Source: Nocardiopsis algeriensis (GTDB lineage Bacteria > Actinomycetota > Actinomycetes > Streptosporangiales > Streptosporangiaceae). From it: DNA of 64,000 nucleotides. This document shows, piece by piece, positions 34,168 to 44,929 of this stretch. A program made the position numbers and the translations under genes. The stretch spans positions 316,369-380,368 of the forward strand of contig NZ_JACHJO010000001.1 of NCBI RefSeq assembly GCF_014203695.1, given 5' to 3'. Numbering within the stretch: position 1 is the stretch's first letter; each line of letters opens with the position of its first letter. The notes under the pieces are model-generated. The model was not told the origin of the DNA, made no database searches, and was given only the letters and a program-made list of their open reading frames with translations.

Positions 34168-35394
34168 TCAGAGCGGGAGGACGGCGCGCAGGAGGAAGCC
34201 GCCGTCCCTGGTCCGCGAGGACGTCAGCACGCCGCCGCCGAGGGCGACCCGCTCCGACAGCCCGGCGAGCCCGTTGCCGGAGCCCCCCTCCCGGCCGCCG
34301 AGAGGGTGGGCCCGGTCGTTGGAGACCTCCACGACCAGGCTCCGCTCCCCCGTGCCGGCGTCCTCGGTCCGGGAGAAGACGATGCCGCACTCGGTGGCGT
34401 CGCTGTGCCGCAGCACGTTGGTGCCGCCCTCGCGCACCACCCAGGCCGCGAGGGACTCCTGGCCGGGGTCGAGCTCCAGCCCGTCCAGGCCCTTGACCCG
34501 CACCCGCGTCCCGCTGGCGGACAGCACCTCGCCCACCGTGTGCACCTCGTCGGCCAGGCTCACCTCGCGGTAGCCGCTGACCGCGCTGCGCACCTGCTGG
34601 AGTGCCTGGCGGGCGAGCTCGTTGACCTCGGTCATCTCCGCGGCGGCCCGCGCAGGGTCGCGCTCGGCCAGCCTGCTCGCCAGTTCCGACTTGACCGCCA
34701 GGGCCGAGAGGCTGTGCCCGAGCAGGTCGTGCATGTCGCGGGCGAAGCGCAGCCGCTCCTCGGTGACGGCCAGCCGGGCCCGCGCGTGCTGGCCCTCCAC
34801 CGCCTCGGCGGTGATGTCCCACAGCCACAGGGTGGCGAGGGTTCCGCTCGCCAGCAGCAGCGCCCACAGCACCATCAGGACCCAGGTGATGACGAGGACC
34901 GCGGGATGGGTGTCCATCGGGCTCAGCGGCAGCGCCGCCCACGGGAGGAGGACGAGGCCGGCCGTGACCGCCGCGGTGCGCCGCCGCGGGGCCAGGAACG
35001 CCCCGATCGCCCACCACGCCCCCACGACGCTCATGCCCGTGACCGGTGTCTGGAGCAGCAGCACCGAGGCCGCCACCAGGGCGAGCGAACCCCAGTAGAG
35101 GCGCGGGTCGGGGATCCTGCGCCCGTCCATCCGGTCGCGCAGCAGCAGGAAGAGCAGCACCACCATGACCACGAGGAGGACCTCGGCCGCCGCGGGGCGC
35201 CACCAGGTCAGCGTCCTGCCCTCCGCGACCGGGCCCGCCCCGGCGAAGAAGGACGCGAACTCGGCCAGGGGGAGCGCCAGCACCGTGACCACGATGAAGG
35301 CCAGGGTGGACATGATGATCGCGCGGGCGATGCGGAGCCTGCGGTCGGCCTCGGGACCTCTGCGCGGCGCCCTCGTGACGGGGTCCTCGGTCAA
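34168..35394 (-). CDS. Sensor histidine kinase (HisKA_3/NarL-DesK class)
   Basis: A 408-residue kinase. About six TM segments fill residues ~25-200. The dimerisation/phosphoacceptor region is RLRFARDMHDLLGHSLSALAVKSEL, where the H of DMHDLLGH is the acceptor. The ATPase has the N box REGGTNVLRHSDA and a G2 loop GSGNGLAGLSERV. TTG is the likely start, with GAGGAACG upstream. It lies downstream of an ABC ATPase-permease pair in the same direction, so it probably senses substrate or envelope stress linked to that transporter. A LuxR-type response regulator normally follows but is absent here. Confidence 0.88.
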   Translation of the reverse strand: MTEDPVTRAPRRGPEADRRLRIARAIIMSTLAFIVVTVLALPLAEFASFFAGAGPVAEGRTLTWWRPAAAEVLLVVMVVLLFLLLRDRMDGRRIPDPRLYWGSLALVAASVLLLQTPVTGMSVVGAWWAIGAFLAPRRRTAAVTAGLVLLPWAALPLSPMDTHPAVLVITWVLMVLWALLLASGTLATLWLWDITAEAVEGQHARARLAVTEERLRFARDMHDLLGHSLSALAVKSELASRLAERDPARAAAEMTEVNELARQALQQVRSAVSGYREVSLADEVHTVGEVLSASGTRVRVKGLDGLELDPGQESLAAWVVREGGTNVLRHSDATECGIVFSRTEDAGTGERSLVVEVSNDRAHPLGGREGGSGNGLAGLSERVALGGGVLTSSRTRDGGFLLRAVLPL

Positions 35395-35464
35395 TGTCGT
35401 TCCTCGGGAGATGCGGGGTGGGGCGGCGGGGGCACCGGGTTACAGGATCACCCACGCCGCGAGG

Positions 35465-36298
35465 TCACGCCTGGCGGGGGTCCCACTTGAACCAGCGGTG
35501 CACCGCGACGCCCAGAACCGCCGTCCAGGCGAACAGGACGCCGATGGAGGGCAGGGCCGCGACCCACAGCTCGAAGGGGCCGACCGCGGAGGCGCCCTCG
35601 AACCCGCCGAACACGTCGTACCCGGTGTAGCCCGCCTGGATCAGCTGGCCGGTGGCGGCCGAGGGCAGCAGGGAGAAGATCTTGTGCAGGATGTCGGGGA
35701 ACAGGCCGACCGGCATGACACCGCCGCTGAAGAGCAGGAGCATGATCGGCGCCATCGCCGCCATCTGCGCGGACTCGGCGTTGCGCGCCAGCGGGGTGAT
35801 CAGCAGCCCCAGGAAGGTCATGGGCACGGCGCTCAGGGCCACGGCGAACAGCAGCATGACCGGGTCCTGGGGCATGCCGGCGCCGACGGACACCATCAGC
35901 CCCACACCCAGGGCCGCGATGACCAGGGAGAAGCCCGCCACGATGGCGGTGACGGCGCCGAAGAGCGCCGCGCTGGGCACGCCGCCGGCCCGCATCCGCT
36001 TGAGCACGAGGGCCTCCCTGCGCGCGGTGAACACGTTCGAGGGGTGGCCCACACCGATGATCACGGCGATGCTGCCCATCATCCCGAGCGCGGAGAGCTC
36101 GTTGGAGGCCATGCCGCCAAAGACCTCCTCCCCCGGCGTGTTGAGCGGTACGGCGATCAGGAACAGCGCCATGGCCAGGAACAGCCAGGCGGTCTTGTAG
36201 CGCATGAAGAGGGTGAACTCCATGCGGGTCAGGCGCAGCGTCTGCCGCAGGGCCCCCATGGTGGGCCGGGGCGCGGTCCGGGTGGTCGCGATGGTCAT
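35465..36298 (-). CDS. ABC-2 type transporter permease
   Basis: A 277-residue membrane subunit with six TM helices and the ABC-2 signature region (MTFLGLLITPLARNAESAQM, then MLLLFSGGVMPVGLFPDIL). It forms the channel for the ATPase encoded immediately upstream, together exporting a drug, lipid or peptide. GAGGAGAACGCCACC precedes the ATG. The spacing to the ATPase is 20 bp and to the kinase 70 bp, so all three are likely one operon. Confidence 0.9.
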   Translation of the reverse strand: MTIATTRTAPRPTMGALRQTLRLTRMEFTLFMRYKTAWLFLAMALFLIAVPLNTPGEEVFGGMASNELSALGMMGSIAVIIGVGHPSNVFTARREALVLKRMRAGGVPSAALFGAVTAIVAGFSLVIAALGVGLMVSVGAGMPQDPVMLLFAVALSAVPMTFLGLLITPLARNAESAQMAAMAPIMLLLFSGGVMPVGLFPDILHKIFSLLPSAATGQLIQAGYTGYDVFGGFEGASAVGPFELWVAALPSIGVLFAWTAVLGVAVHRWFKWDPRQA

Positions 36299-36318
36299 GG
36301 TGGCGTTCTCCTCGGGGG

Positions 36319-37302
36319 TCAGTTCTGGTTCAGGTCGCCGGCGACGCGGAGGAAGACGTCCTCCAGGGAGGCGCCGCGCACGTGGAGGTGCTGCAGGGAG
36401 GTCCCGTGCTCCCCGGCCCAGGCCAGGAGCTCGGCGACCGCCGCGGAGGCGCGGCCGGCGATGTCGGGGCCCGAGACGGTGTAGGCGGCCCACAGGGCCT
36501 GGTCGCGGGTCTCCACGGCGACCGAGGTGTCGGCCGGCCGGGGCAGGTCCGCGATACCCACGTCCTCGGGCATCCGGAAGCCGATCCGGTCGCCCCAGTC
36601 GGCGAGGACGCCCTGCAGCGTGCCCTCGACCCGGATCTCGCCCCTGTGCATGATGGCCAGCCGGTCGGCGAGGCGCTCGGCCTCCTCCAGGTAGTGCGTG
36701 GTGAGCAGGATCGCGGTGCCCTGCTCCTTGAGGTCGCGGAGGAGCCGCCAGATCTCGTGGCGCCCCTCGGGGTCCATGCCGGTGGTGGGCTCGTCGAGGT
36801 AGAGCACCTCGGGCCGGGTGACCAGCGCGCAGGCCAGGGCCAGGCGGCGCTTCTGCCCGCCGGAGAGTTGGCGGACCGCGACGGAGCGCTTGTCGGTCAG
36901 GCCGACGAGTTCCATCACCTCGGCCGGGTCGCGGGGGTCGGCGGCCAGGTCGCGGGAGAGCACGACGGTCTCGGCGACGGTGAGGTCGTCGAGGAGCCCG
37001 TCGCCCTGGAGGACGGCGTTGGTGCGGCCCCGCAGCGCGGCGGGCTGGCCGTAGGGGTCGTGGCCGAAGACGCGGACGGTGCCGGAGGTGGCGCGTCTCA
37101 GGCCCTCCAGGACGTCGACGGTGGTGGTCTTGCCGGCGCCGTTGGTGCCCAGGAGGGCGAACAGCTCGCCGGGGCGGATGTCGAAGGACACGCCCCGGAC
37201 CGCCTCGAAGTCGCCGTAGCTCTGCCTGAGGTCGCGCACGGTCACCACGGGCTCGGCCGCGGCGGGGGGTGTACCGGGGGATTCGGTGCTGGTCGTCGTC
37301 AT
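36319..37302 (-). CDS. ABC transporter ATP-binding protein
   Basis: A 327-residue DrrA-type ATPase. It shows Walker A GTNGAGKTTT (~52-61), a Q loop (NAVLQGDGLLDDL), signature LSGGQKRR, Walker B VLYLDEPTTGMDP and the switch His in LLTTHYLEEAE. A C-terminal ~90-residue extension ends in the CREEM-like GASLEDVFLRVAGD, typical of drug-export ATPases. It pairs with the ABC-2 permease downstream. The divergent neighbour across ~107 bp is a TetR gene in the same direction, not obviously its regulator. Confidence 0.92.
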   Translation of the reverse strand: MTTTSTESPGTPPAAAEPVVTVRDLRQSYGDFEAVRGVSFDIRPGELFALLGTNGAGKTTTVDVLEGLRRATSGTVRVFGHDPYGQPAALRGRTNAVLQGDGLLDDLTVAETVVLSRDLAADPRDPAEVMELVGLTDKRSVAVRQLSGGQKRRLALACALVTRPEVLYLDEPTTGMDPEGRHEIWRLLRDLKEQGTAILLTTHYLEEAERLADRLAIMHRGEIRVEGTLQGVLADWGDRIGFRMPEDVGIADLPRPADTSVAVETRDQALWAAYTVSGPDIAGRASAAVAELLAWAGEHGTSLQHLHVRGASLEDVFLRVAGDLNQN

Positions 37303-37409
37303 GGATCCAGGTTCGCGGAATCCCGCTTCCCGCGGCAGACACCGCTGTCACCGGCTGCTCATGAGAGACGCAGTTCCCGGGACCTGACAGATGTCATACG
37401 CGGGCGCCG

Positions 37410-38027
37410 TCAGCCGCGGTGCGGCCCCCCGGCGGTGACAGCGGCCACCGCCGCGTCCACGGCGGCCCTCAGGCCGTCCAACGAGGCGTCCCGGGGAAGG
37501 CGGACAGCACTGAGCCAGATCCCGTCCACAAGGACCATCAGGAGTTCGACGAGGGCGTCCAGGTCCTGCCCCGGCGCCAGTTCGCCTTCCTCCTCGGCCC
37601 AGCCGACCGCGGCGCGGAGCGCCTCGCGGGACCGGGCGTCGAGTTCGGCGAGGACGTCGGCGAAGCCGGGGTCCACCGCGGCGCGCGCGTAGAACGCGGA
37701 CCAGACGCGGGTCTCGGCCAGACGCTGCTCGTCGGTGGGCAGCAGGTCTAGGAGGGCCGTCCTCAGCCCGTCGGCGAAGGAAAGCCTCCCCGGGCCGACG
37801 CGCACTTCCGAGAAGCGCCGTTCGACGCCGGCCAGCGCCTCCCGCAGCGCGAAGTGGAGCAGCGCGTCCTTGGTGCCGAAGTCCCGCTGGACGGCGCCGG
37901 CGGACAGCCCCGCCTCGGCCGCAACGGTGCGGATGCTGACGTTGTCCAGCCCTTCCCGAGCAGCGATCCGGTGAAGCGCAGCGGCCACTTGGCGGCGGCG
38001 TTCGTCCTTGTCCACGTACCTGGGCAC
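37410..38027 (-). CDS. TetR-family regulator
   Basis: A 205-residue TetR protein with an HTH in residues ~6-52 (DERRRQVAAALHRIAAREG, IRTVAAEAGLSAGAVQRDFG) and a C-terminal domain like the TetR_C_6/BetI-type helices (ALLHFALREALAGVERRF). The GTG start has no good RBS and may be leaderless. Two adjacent palindromes in the 69-bp divergent gap with the esterase gene are probable binding sites, so it most likely represses itself and that gene. Confidence 0.88.
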   Translation of the reverse strand: MPRYVDKDERRRQVAAALHRIAAREGLDNVSIRTVAAEAGLSAGAVQRDFGTKDALLHFALREALAGVERRFSEVRVGPGRLSFADGLRTALLDLLPTDEQRLAETRVWSAFYARAAVDPGFADVLAELDARSREALRAAVGWAEEEGELAPGQDLDALVELLMVLVDGIWLSAVRLPRDASLDGLRAAVDAAVAAVTAGGPHRG

Positions 38028-38055
38028 GAGCACATTCTGGCACAGGACCCATGAT

Positions 38056-38083
38056 GATACAGTCGTATCGATACAAGTGTATC
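38056..38083. promoter_or_regulatory. Two tandem TetR operators
   Basis: GATAC-AGTC-GTATC (38056-38069) is followed immediately by GATAC-AAGT-GTATC (38070-38083). Both are perfect 5-bp inverted repeats with 4-bp spacers, set in the short gap between tetR and the esterase gene. Confidence 0.75.
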
Positions 38084-38096
38084 GATTGGAGGAGGC

Positions 38097-39326
38097 ATGA
38101 ACCCGCACCCATCACATCCCGCCGGAAAGCGCCTGGCCGCGGTCGGGCGCCGGTGCGCCACCGCACTCACGTTCGCGACAGCCCTCACCGGAGCGGGCGC
38201 CACCGCACTCGTCCTGCTCCCTCCGGTCTCCTGGAGCGCCTGGCAGTACGCACTCCTGGCGCTGGAGTTCAGCCTGCTGTTCGCCGCCCTGGCCGCGGTC
38301 GGACTGTCGGCGTCCCTCCTCGCGCGGGGGCCTGCCAGGGTGATCGCCGCCGCGGCCAACGGAGCCGTGCTGGTCGCCGCGCTCGTCCCGCCCGCCGCGA
38401 TCTGGTCCACGGCACGGGACGAGGGCATCCCGCTCGACCTCGGCGCCTACACCGCCGGACTCTCCACCAGCACCGACCGGGAGCCCGAGACACACGTCTA
38501 CCTGCGGACCGGGGACTCCCCGGTCGGCGACCCCGACACCCCCGAGGACCTGGTTCTGGACGTATGGAGGCCCGCGGAGCACACCGACAGGGACCTGCTG
38601 CCGATCGTGGTGAACGTGCACGGGGGCGCCGAGGACCTGCCGCAGAGCCTTCTCCCCCGCTGGGACACCTGGATCGCCGACCGCGGCTACGTCGTCTTCG
38701 ACGCGGACTACCGCCACTTCCCCGACGGCGACTGGTCGGTGCCGGTGTCCGACGTCAAGTGCGCGATCGGCTGGGCCCGCGCGCACGCCGAGGAGCACGG
38801 AGCCGACCCGGACCGGGTCGCTGTCACCGGGCAGTCGGCCGGCGGCCTTCTCGCCCTCCTCGCCGCGTACACCACGGACGAGGAGATCGCGCCGAGCTGC
38901 GAGGGCGACAGCGGCGTCGACGCCGCCGTTGCCTGGTACTCGGCATCCGACGGGACCGCGTCCGCACCTGAGGTCCCGTGGCGGCAACGCCTCTCCCCCC
39001 TCGGTGAGGAGCTGCACGAGAGCAGCGTGCAGATGATGGGCGGCACCGTGGAGGAGCTTCCCGAGGAGTACGCGCTGGCTTCGCCCCTCGAGCACGTCTC
39101 TCCCGACACCCCTCCGACCCTGCTGGTCATGCCCGGCCACGACCTGTTCCTGGACCCGGAGGACAACCGCCGGTTCGCCGCTCGCCTCGACGAGGCGGGA
39201 GTCCCCCACGAGCACCTGGAGATCCCCTGGGCGGAGCACATGTTCGACCTCAACTGGGGCGGATTCGCCAGCCAGGTCACCCGGCACGAGCTGGAGGAGT
39301 TCCTCGGTGAGCACCTCGCCCCCTGA
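38097..39326 (+). CDS. Membrane-anchored alpha/beta hydrolase (BD-FAE/esterase-like)
   Basis: A 409-residue hydrolase. The N-terminal ~105 residues contain three hydrophobic helices, then an external catalytic domain. The oxyanion motif is VVNVHGGAED, the nucleophile elbow GQSAGGLLA, the Asp lies in VMPGHDLFLDP and the His in WAEHMFDLN, all in the order of hormone-sensitive-lipase and BD-FAE type esterases. GGAGGAGGC precedes the ATG. It is divergent from a TetR gene whose tandem operators overlap its promoter, so expression is likely induced by the TetR ligand. Confidence 0.85.
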   Translation: MNPHPSHPAGKRLAAVGRRCATALTFATALTGAGATALVLLPPVSWSAWQYALLALEFSLLFAALAAVGLSASLLARGPARVIAAAANGAVLVAALVPPAAIWSTARDEGIPLDLGAYTAGLSTSTDREPETHVYLRTGDSPVGDPDTPEDLVLDVWRPAEHTDRDLLPIVVNVHGGAEDLPQSLLPRWDTWIADRGYVVFDADYRHFPDGDWSVPVSDVKCAIGWARAHAEEHGADPDRVAVTGQSAGGLLALLAAYTTDEEIAPSCEGDSGVDAAVAWYSASDGTASAPEVPWRQRLSPLGEELHESSVQMMGGTVEELPEEYALASPLEHVSPDTPPTLLVMPGHDLFLDPEDNRRFAARLDEAGVPHEHLEIPWAEHMFDLNWGGFASQVTRHELEEFLGEHLAP

Positions 39327-39355
39327 GCGCGGAAGAGCAGGACCGGAAAAGCGGA

Positions 39356-39391
39356 GGGGGCCGGGGCGACCTCGCGGTCGTCCCGGCCCCC
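39356..39391. terminator. Bidirectional terminator
   Basis: A 16-bp stem (39356-39371 with 39376-39391, one G-T pair) with a TCGC loop lies between the convergent esterase and etfD-like genes. Confidence 0.8.
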
Positions 39392-39413
39392 TGGGAGCAC
39401 CGGCCCCCGGCCG

Positions 39414-41609
39414 TCAGGCGGAGGTGGTCTCCTGCGCCTTCTCGCCCCGGACGGAGCGGAGCAGCAGCTGGGAGACGTCCACGACCTCCAGCGACTCCTT
39501 GGCCTCGCCCTGCGACTTCTTCTCGTTGATGGCGTCGCCGAGCATGACCTGGCAGAACGGGCACGCGGTGGAGACGGTGTCGGGGTTGGTGGTCAGCGCC
39601 TCGTCCACACGCTCGGTGTTGATGCGCTTGCCGATCCGCTCCTCCATCCACATGCGGGCGCCGCCGGCGCCGCAGCAGAAGCCCCGCTCCTTGTGGCGGT
39701 GCATCTCCTGGGTCTTGACCCCGGGGACCTTGGCCATGATGTCGCGCGGCGGCGTGTACACCTTGTTGTGGCGGCCCAGGAAGCAGGGGTCGTGGTAGGT
39801 GATGTTCTCGTTGACGGACTCGACCGGGGTCAGCCTGCCCTCGTCCACGAGCTTGGCCAGCAGCTGGCTGTGGTGGATCACCTCGTAGGTGCCGCCCAGC
39901 TGCGGGTACTCGTTGGCCAGGGTGTTGAAGCAGTGCGGGCAGCTGGCCACGATCTTGGTGACGCCGGCCTCGTTGAGGGTCTCGACGTTCTGCTGGGCGA
40001 GCATCTGGAAGACGTACTCCATGCCCAGGCGGCGCGCGGGGTCACCGGTGCAGGCCTCCATGCCGCCGAGGACGGCGAACTTGACGCCCGCGATGTCCAG
40101 CAGCTCGGCGATGGCCTTGGTGGTCTTCTTGGCGCGGTCCTCCAGGGCTCCGGCGCAGCCGACCCAGAAGAGGTACTCGGTGTCCTCGGGGAGCTTGTCG
40201 TCCACGACCTGGACCTCGACAGGGTTCTCCTGCTCGGCCAGCTCCTGGATCCAGTCCATCCTCTTGTCCTCGGACATGCCCCACGGGTTGGCCTTGTTCT
40301 CGAGGTTCTTGAGGAGGGTGTTGGCCTCGGACGGGAAGTTGGACTCGACCATCACCTGGTAGCGGCGCATGTCGAGGATGTGGTCGATGTGCTCGATGTC
40401 GACCGGGCACTGCTCGACGCAGGCACCGCAGTTGGTGCAGGCCCACAGCTCGTCCGGGTGGATGACACCGCCTTCCTCCTCGGTGCCGACCAGCGGCTTC
40501 TCCAGGAGGGCGAGCACGTCCACACCGGCGTGGCTCTCGTCGGGCTTCTCCGCGAGCGTCTCCGCGGTGATGCCGTCGAGCAGGTACGGGGCCTTCTCGT
40601 AGGCGTGCCGCTGCAGGTCGAGGATGACCTTCTTGGGCGAGAGCGGCTTTCCGGTGTTCCAGGCGGGGCACTGCGACTGGCAGCGGCCGCACTCGGTGCA
40701 GGTGGTGAAGTCGAGGAGACCCTTCCAGGTGAAGTCCTCGATCTTCCCGGCGCCGAACGGGTCCTCGTCCGGGTCGGCCTCCTCGAAGTCGAGGGGCTTG
40801 GTCCCGGTCTTGTCCATCATCTGCTTGGCGGCACCCAGCGTCGGGGAGCCGTCGGCGTTGCGCTTGAAGTAGATGTTGACCGGGGCGAGGAAGCGGTGCC
40901 AGCCGATGCCCATCGTCAGCATGCGGGCGATGACGACGAAGAACAGGTAGCTGATGATCAGCTTGAACGCGGCGACCAGGGCGATGCCGGGCTCGGCGAT
41001 CGCGGGGTCACCGGGCAGGATCGAGCCGAGGGCGGTGGAGATCGGGGTCGCCCAGGCGGGGAACGGGAAGTCGCCCATGGCGGCCTTGAACCCGCGGATC
41101 ACGAAGATCGAGATCAGCAGGGCCCACAGGTAGGCCTCGACGTAGTAGGCCGTCCAGGTCTTGGAGTTGTAGAACCTGGAGTCGCGCCCCAGGCGGTGCG
41201 GCCCCTTGATCAGGCGGTAGATCGTCAGGCCGATGATGCTCGCCAGGCTCAGCCCGGCGATGACCTCGATGGCCAGGCCGTAGATCGTCCAGTCGTGGAT
41301 GATCGGCAGCTTGAAGTGCGGGTAGAAGACCTCGCCCTGCGCCTCCACCACCGTGAAGAACAGCAGGGGGAAGGAGACCATCACGAACCAGTGGGCGATA
41401 CCGACCCACGGCCGCTTGAGCATCCGTCCGTGCCCGAGGATCTCGATGAGCGTCATCGTGAAGCGCTGCCCGAACGGGCCCTTGCGCTCCGGCTCCACCG
41501 CTCGGCCGACACCCACGGTTCGCACGATCTGGCGAATCGCCAGTCCGAACATGGTGAACGCGACCACGGCGAAGACCGAGGTGATGATGCCCAGTGTCAG
41601 GTACAACAT
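39414..41609 (-). CDS. Membrane Fe-S oxidoreductase EtfD-like (heterodisulfide-reductase-related)
   Basis: A 731-residue protein. Residues ~1-270 hold 5-6 TM helices of the nitrate-reductase-gamma/cytochrome-like type. The cytoplasmic part has two 4Fe-4S motifs (CTECGRCQSQCP and CTNCGACVEQCPVD) and two CCG domains (ASCPHCFNTLANEYP with YHDPCFLGR, and GFCCGAGGARMW with ACPFCQVML). This arrangement matches mycobacterial EtfD, which passes electrons from ETF in fatty acid beta-oxidation to the membrane quinone pool. The ATG at MLYLTLG is preceded by GGGAGG. The promoter carries a TTACT-N4-AGTAA palindrome, suitable for a fatty-acid-responsive TetR regulator. Confidence 0.88.
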   Translation of the reverse strand: MLYLTLGIITSVFAVVAFTMFGLAIRQIVRTVGVGRAVEPERKGPFGQRFTMTLIEILGHGRMLKRPWVGIAHWFVMVSFPLLFFTVVEAQGEVFYPHFKLPIIHDWTIYGLAIEVIAGLSLASIIGLTIYRLIKGPHRLGRDSRFYNSKTWTAYYVEAYLWALLISIFVIRGFKAAMGDFPFPAWATPISTALGSILPGDPAIAEPGIALVAAFKLIISYLFFVVIARMLTMGIGWHRFLAPVNIYFKRNADGSPTLGAAKQMMDKTGTKPLDFEEADPDEDPFGAGKIEDFTWKGLLDFTTCTECGRCQSQCPAWNTGKPLSPKKVILDLQRHAYEKAPYLLDGITAETLAEKPDESHAGVDVLALLEKPLVGTEEEGGVIHPDELWACTNCGACVEQCPVDIEHIDHILDMRRYQVMVESNFPSEANTLLKNLENKANPWGMSEDKRMDWIQELAEQENPVEVQVVDDKLPEDTEYLFWVGCAGALEDRAKKTTKAIAELLDIAGVKFAVLGGMEACTGDPARRLGMEYVFQMLAQQNVETLNEAGVTKIVASCPHCFNTLANEYPQLGGTYEVIHHSQLLAKLVDEGRLTPVESVNENITYHDPCFLGRHNKVYTPPRDIMAKVPGVKTQEMHRHKERGFCCGAGGARMWMEERIGKRINTERVDEALTTNPDTVSTACPFCQVMLGDAINEKKSQGEAKESLEVVDVSQLLLRSVRGEKAQETTSA

Positions 41610-41672
41610 CGTCCGTGGCCTCCCATCCTGCTTCGTCGTCCGGTGCGCCACACACCGGCGGTCGAATCTATG

Positions 41673-41701
41673 TTACTAGCGAGTAATCACTGCGGAGTCA
41701 A
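41673..41701 (-). promoter_or_regulatory. etfD promoter with embedded palindrome
   Basis: Read on the minus strand, TTGACT and TAGTAA are 17 bp apart. The -10 end forms part of TTACT-CGCT-AGTAA, a perfect inverted repeat that a repressor could occupy. Confidence 0.55.
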
Positions 41702-42109
41702 CAGCGCCGGCGGGGCGCTGACCGCCTCTGATTCACGCTAGTTCGCCCCCGGACCCAAAGATCACGCGGGTACACCCCTATCCCCCCTCCGAGCAGCCCC
41801 CGAGGCGCGGAACATCACTCTCGGCACTCGATCGCATGCGGAGAGCGGCGAAAAGCCGATCCTCCGCGCGCCCGCGCCGGAAGAACTGGTGAGTGCACCG
41901 ATCCCGAACCGGGCGGGCGCCGATGTGTCGTGCATCACTCTTCACCCCGACACCCCTCCACCCGATCCCCCGGTGTTCGCCGGGGGTACCCCCGGGCAGG
42001 GGTCAAGGATCCCCCCGGGTTTCCCCGGAGTTCGGCCGTGTTTCCGGTAGAACCGGCCCGCCCGGGAACATCCTCGCGTGGCCGACCGTTGTCAGGTCGT
42101 AGAAATTAA
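41702..42109. other. Non-coding stretch upstream of dnaK
   Basis: About 400 bp between the etfD promoter and the dnaK operators. I see no coding region, tRNA or clear repeat; codon bias is absent in all frames. Confidence 0.5.
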
Positions 42110-42163
42110 CTTGAGCCGGGTCGACTCAACTGACTTGACAGAGCTCAAGGGGCGAAGCAAAAT
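42110..42163 (+). promoter_or_regulatory. dnaK operon promoter with HAIR operators
   Basis: CTTGAGC-N7-ACTCAAC (42110-42130) is close to the HspR-binding HAIR consensus (CTTGAGT-N7-ACTCAAG). A second HAIR-like pair, CTTGA...TCAAG, overlaps TTGACA (-35, 42135-42140). A 17-bp spacer leads to CAAAAT (-10). HspR encoded at 46087 should repress here until heat shock. Confidence 0.8.
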
Positions 42164-42201
42164 TACGTCAGGAAGACTCAACTTCGACGGAGGAATCAAC
42201 C

Positions 42202-44037
<1,836 letters not shown>

Positions 44038-44073
44038 CCCGAGGCCGAGTCGAGGAGAGGAGGGCGCTTCCCG

Positions 44074-44787
44074 ATGGCGCTGTCTGACAGCACGAACGGT
44101 ACCGGCGAGGGCGACGAGCGCAAGGGTCCGGTGATCCGCGACAACCGCCGCATCGACCCCGAGACCGGCGAGGTCCGGGAGCCGAAGGCCGAGGCCGACG
44201 AGGCCCCGGACACCGAGGAGGCCGAGGAGGTCGAGGCCGAGGAGGTGGAGATCGAGGTTCCGGACACCCCCGAGCAGGTGGTGTCGGAGGCGATCAACGC
44301 CGACGAGAGGGTTGTCGAGCTCACCAACGACATCAAGCGGGTGCAGGCCGAGTACGCCAACTACCGCAAGCGCGTCGAGCGCGACCGGGTGGCCGTACGC
44401 GAGCTCGCCACCGCCCAGGTCCTGGGTGAACTCCTGCCGATCCTGGACGACATCGGCCGGGCCCGCGAGCACGAGGAGCTCAACGGCGGGTTCAAGGCGG
44501 TGGGTGAGGCCCTGGAGGCCCTCTCCACCAAGCTGGGCCTGGAGCGCTACGGGGACAAGGGGGACGACTTCGACCCCAACATCCACGAAGCGCTCACCAT
44601 GGTCCCGATGCCGGGCATCTCCACCCAGTCGGTGGTGGAGGTCTTCCAGCCGGGGTACCGGATGGGGGAGCGGATCCTCCGCCCGGCCCGAGTGGTCGTC
44701 GGCGACCCCGTGGAGGGTGCGGAGGAGACCGGGACCGAGGCGTCCGCCGACGAGGCGGACGAGGCCGGCACCGGCGACGACAAGTAG
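44074..44787 (+). CDS. grpE: Nucleotide exchange factor GrpE
   Basis: A 237-residue GrpE, the exchange factor that releases ADP from DnaK. The N-terminal ~75 residues are acidic and disordered (many Glu/Asp). A long helix (VVELTNDIKRVQAEYANYRKR) and the beta-wing with NIHEALTMVPMPG follow; an acidic C-terminal tail ends the protein. It starts 36 bp after dnaK, behind GAGGAGAGGAGGGCG. Confidence 0.96.
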   Translation: MALSDSTNGTGEGDERKGPVIRDNRRIDPETGEVREPKAEADEAPDTEEAEEVEAEEVEIEVPDTPEQVVSEAINADERVVELTNDIKRVQAEYANYRKRVERDRVAVRELATAQVLGELLPILDDIGRAREHEELNGGFKAVGEALEALSTKLGLERYGDKGDDFDPNIHEALTMVPMPGISTQSVVEVFQPGYRMGERILRPARVVVGDPVEGAEETGTEASADEADEAGTGDDK

Positions 44788-44804
44788 CGGCCACCGGCCG
44801 CGAG

Positions 44805-44845
44805 GGGTCCGGCCGCGACCGCCGACAGCGGGCGCGGCCGGACCC
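44805..44845 (+). promoter_or_regulatory. Intercistronic hairpin between grpE and dnaJ
   Basis: GGGTCCGGCCGCG (44805-44817) is exactly complementary to 44833-44845 with a 15-nt loop. It could attenuate or process the mRNA, lowering dnaJ relative to dnaK-grpE. There is no U-run. Confidence 0.55.
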
Positions 44846-44929
44846 GGCAGCGGCCCCGGCCCCTCGCGGGCCCGGGGCCGCGTGAAAACATCGGACACCA
44901 CCGGCACCAGCGGGAGAAGGCACCAGTCG

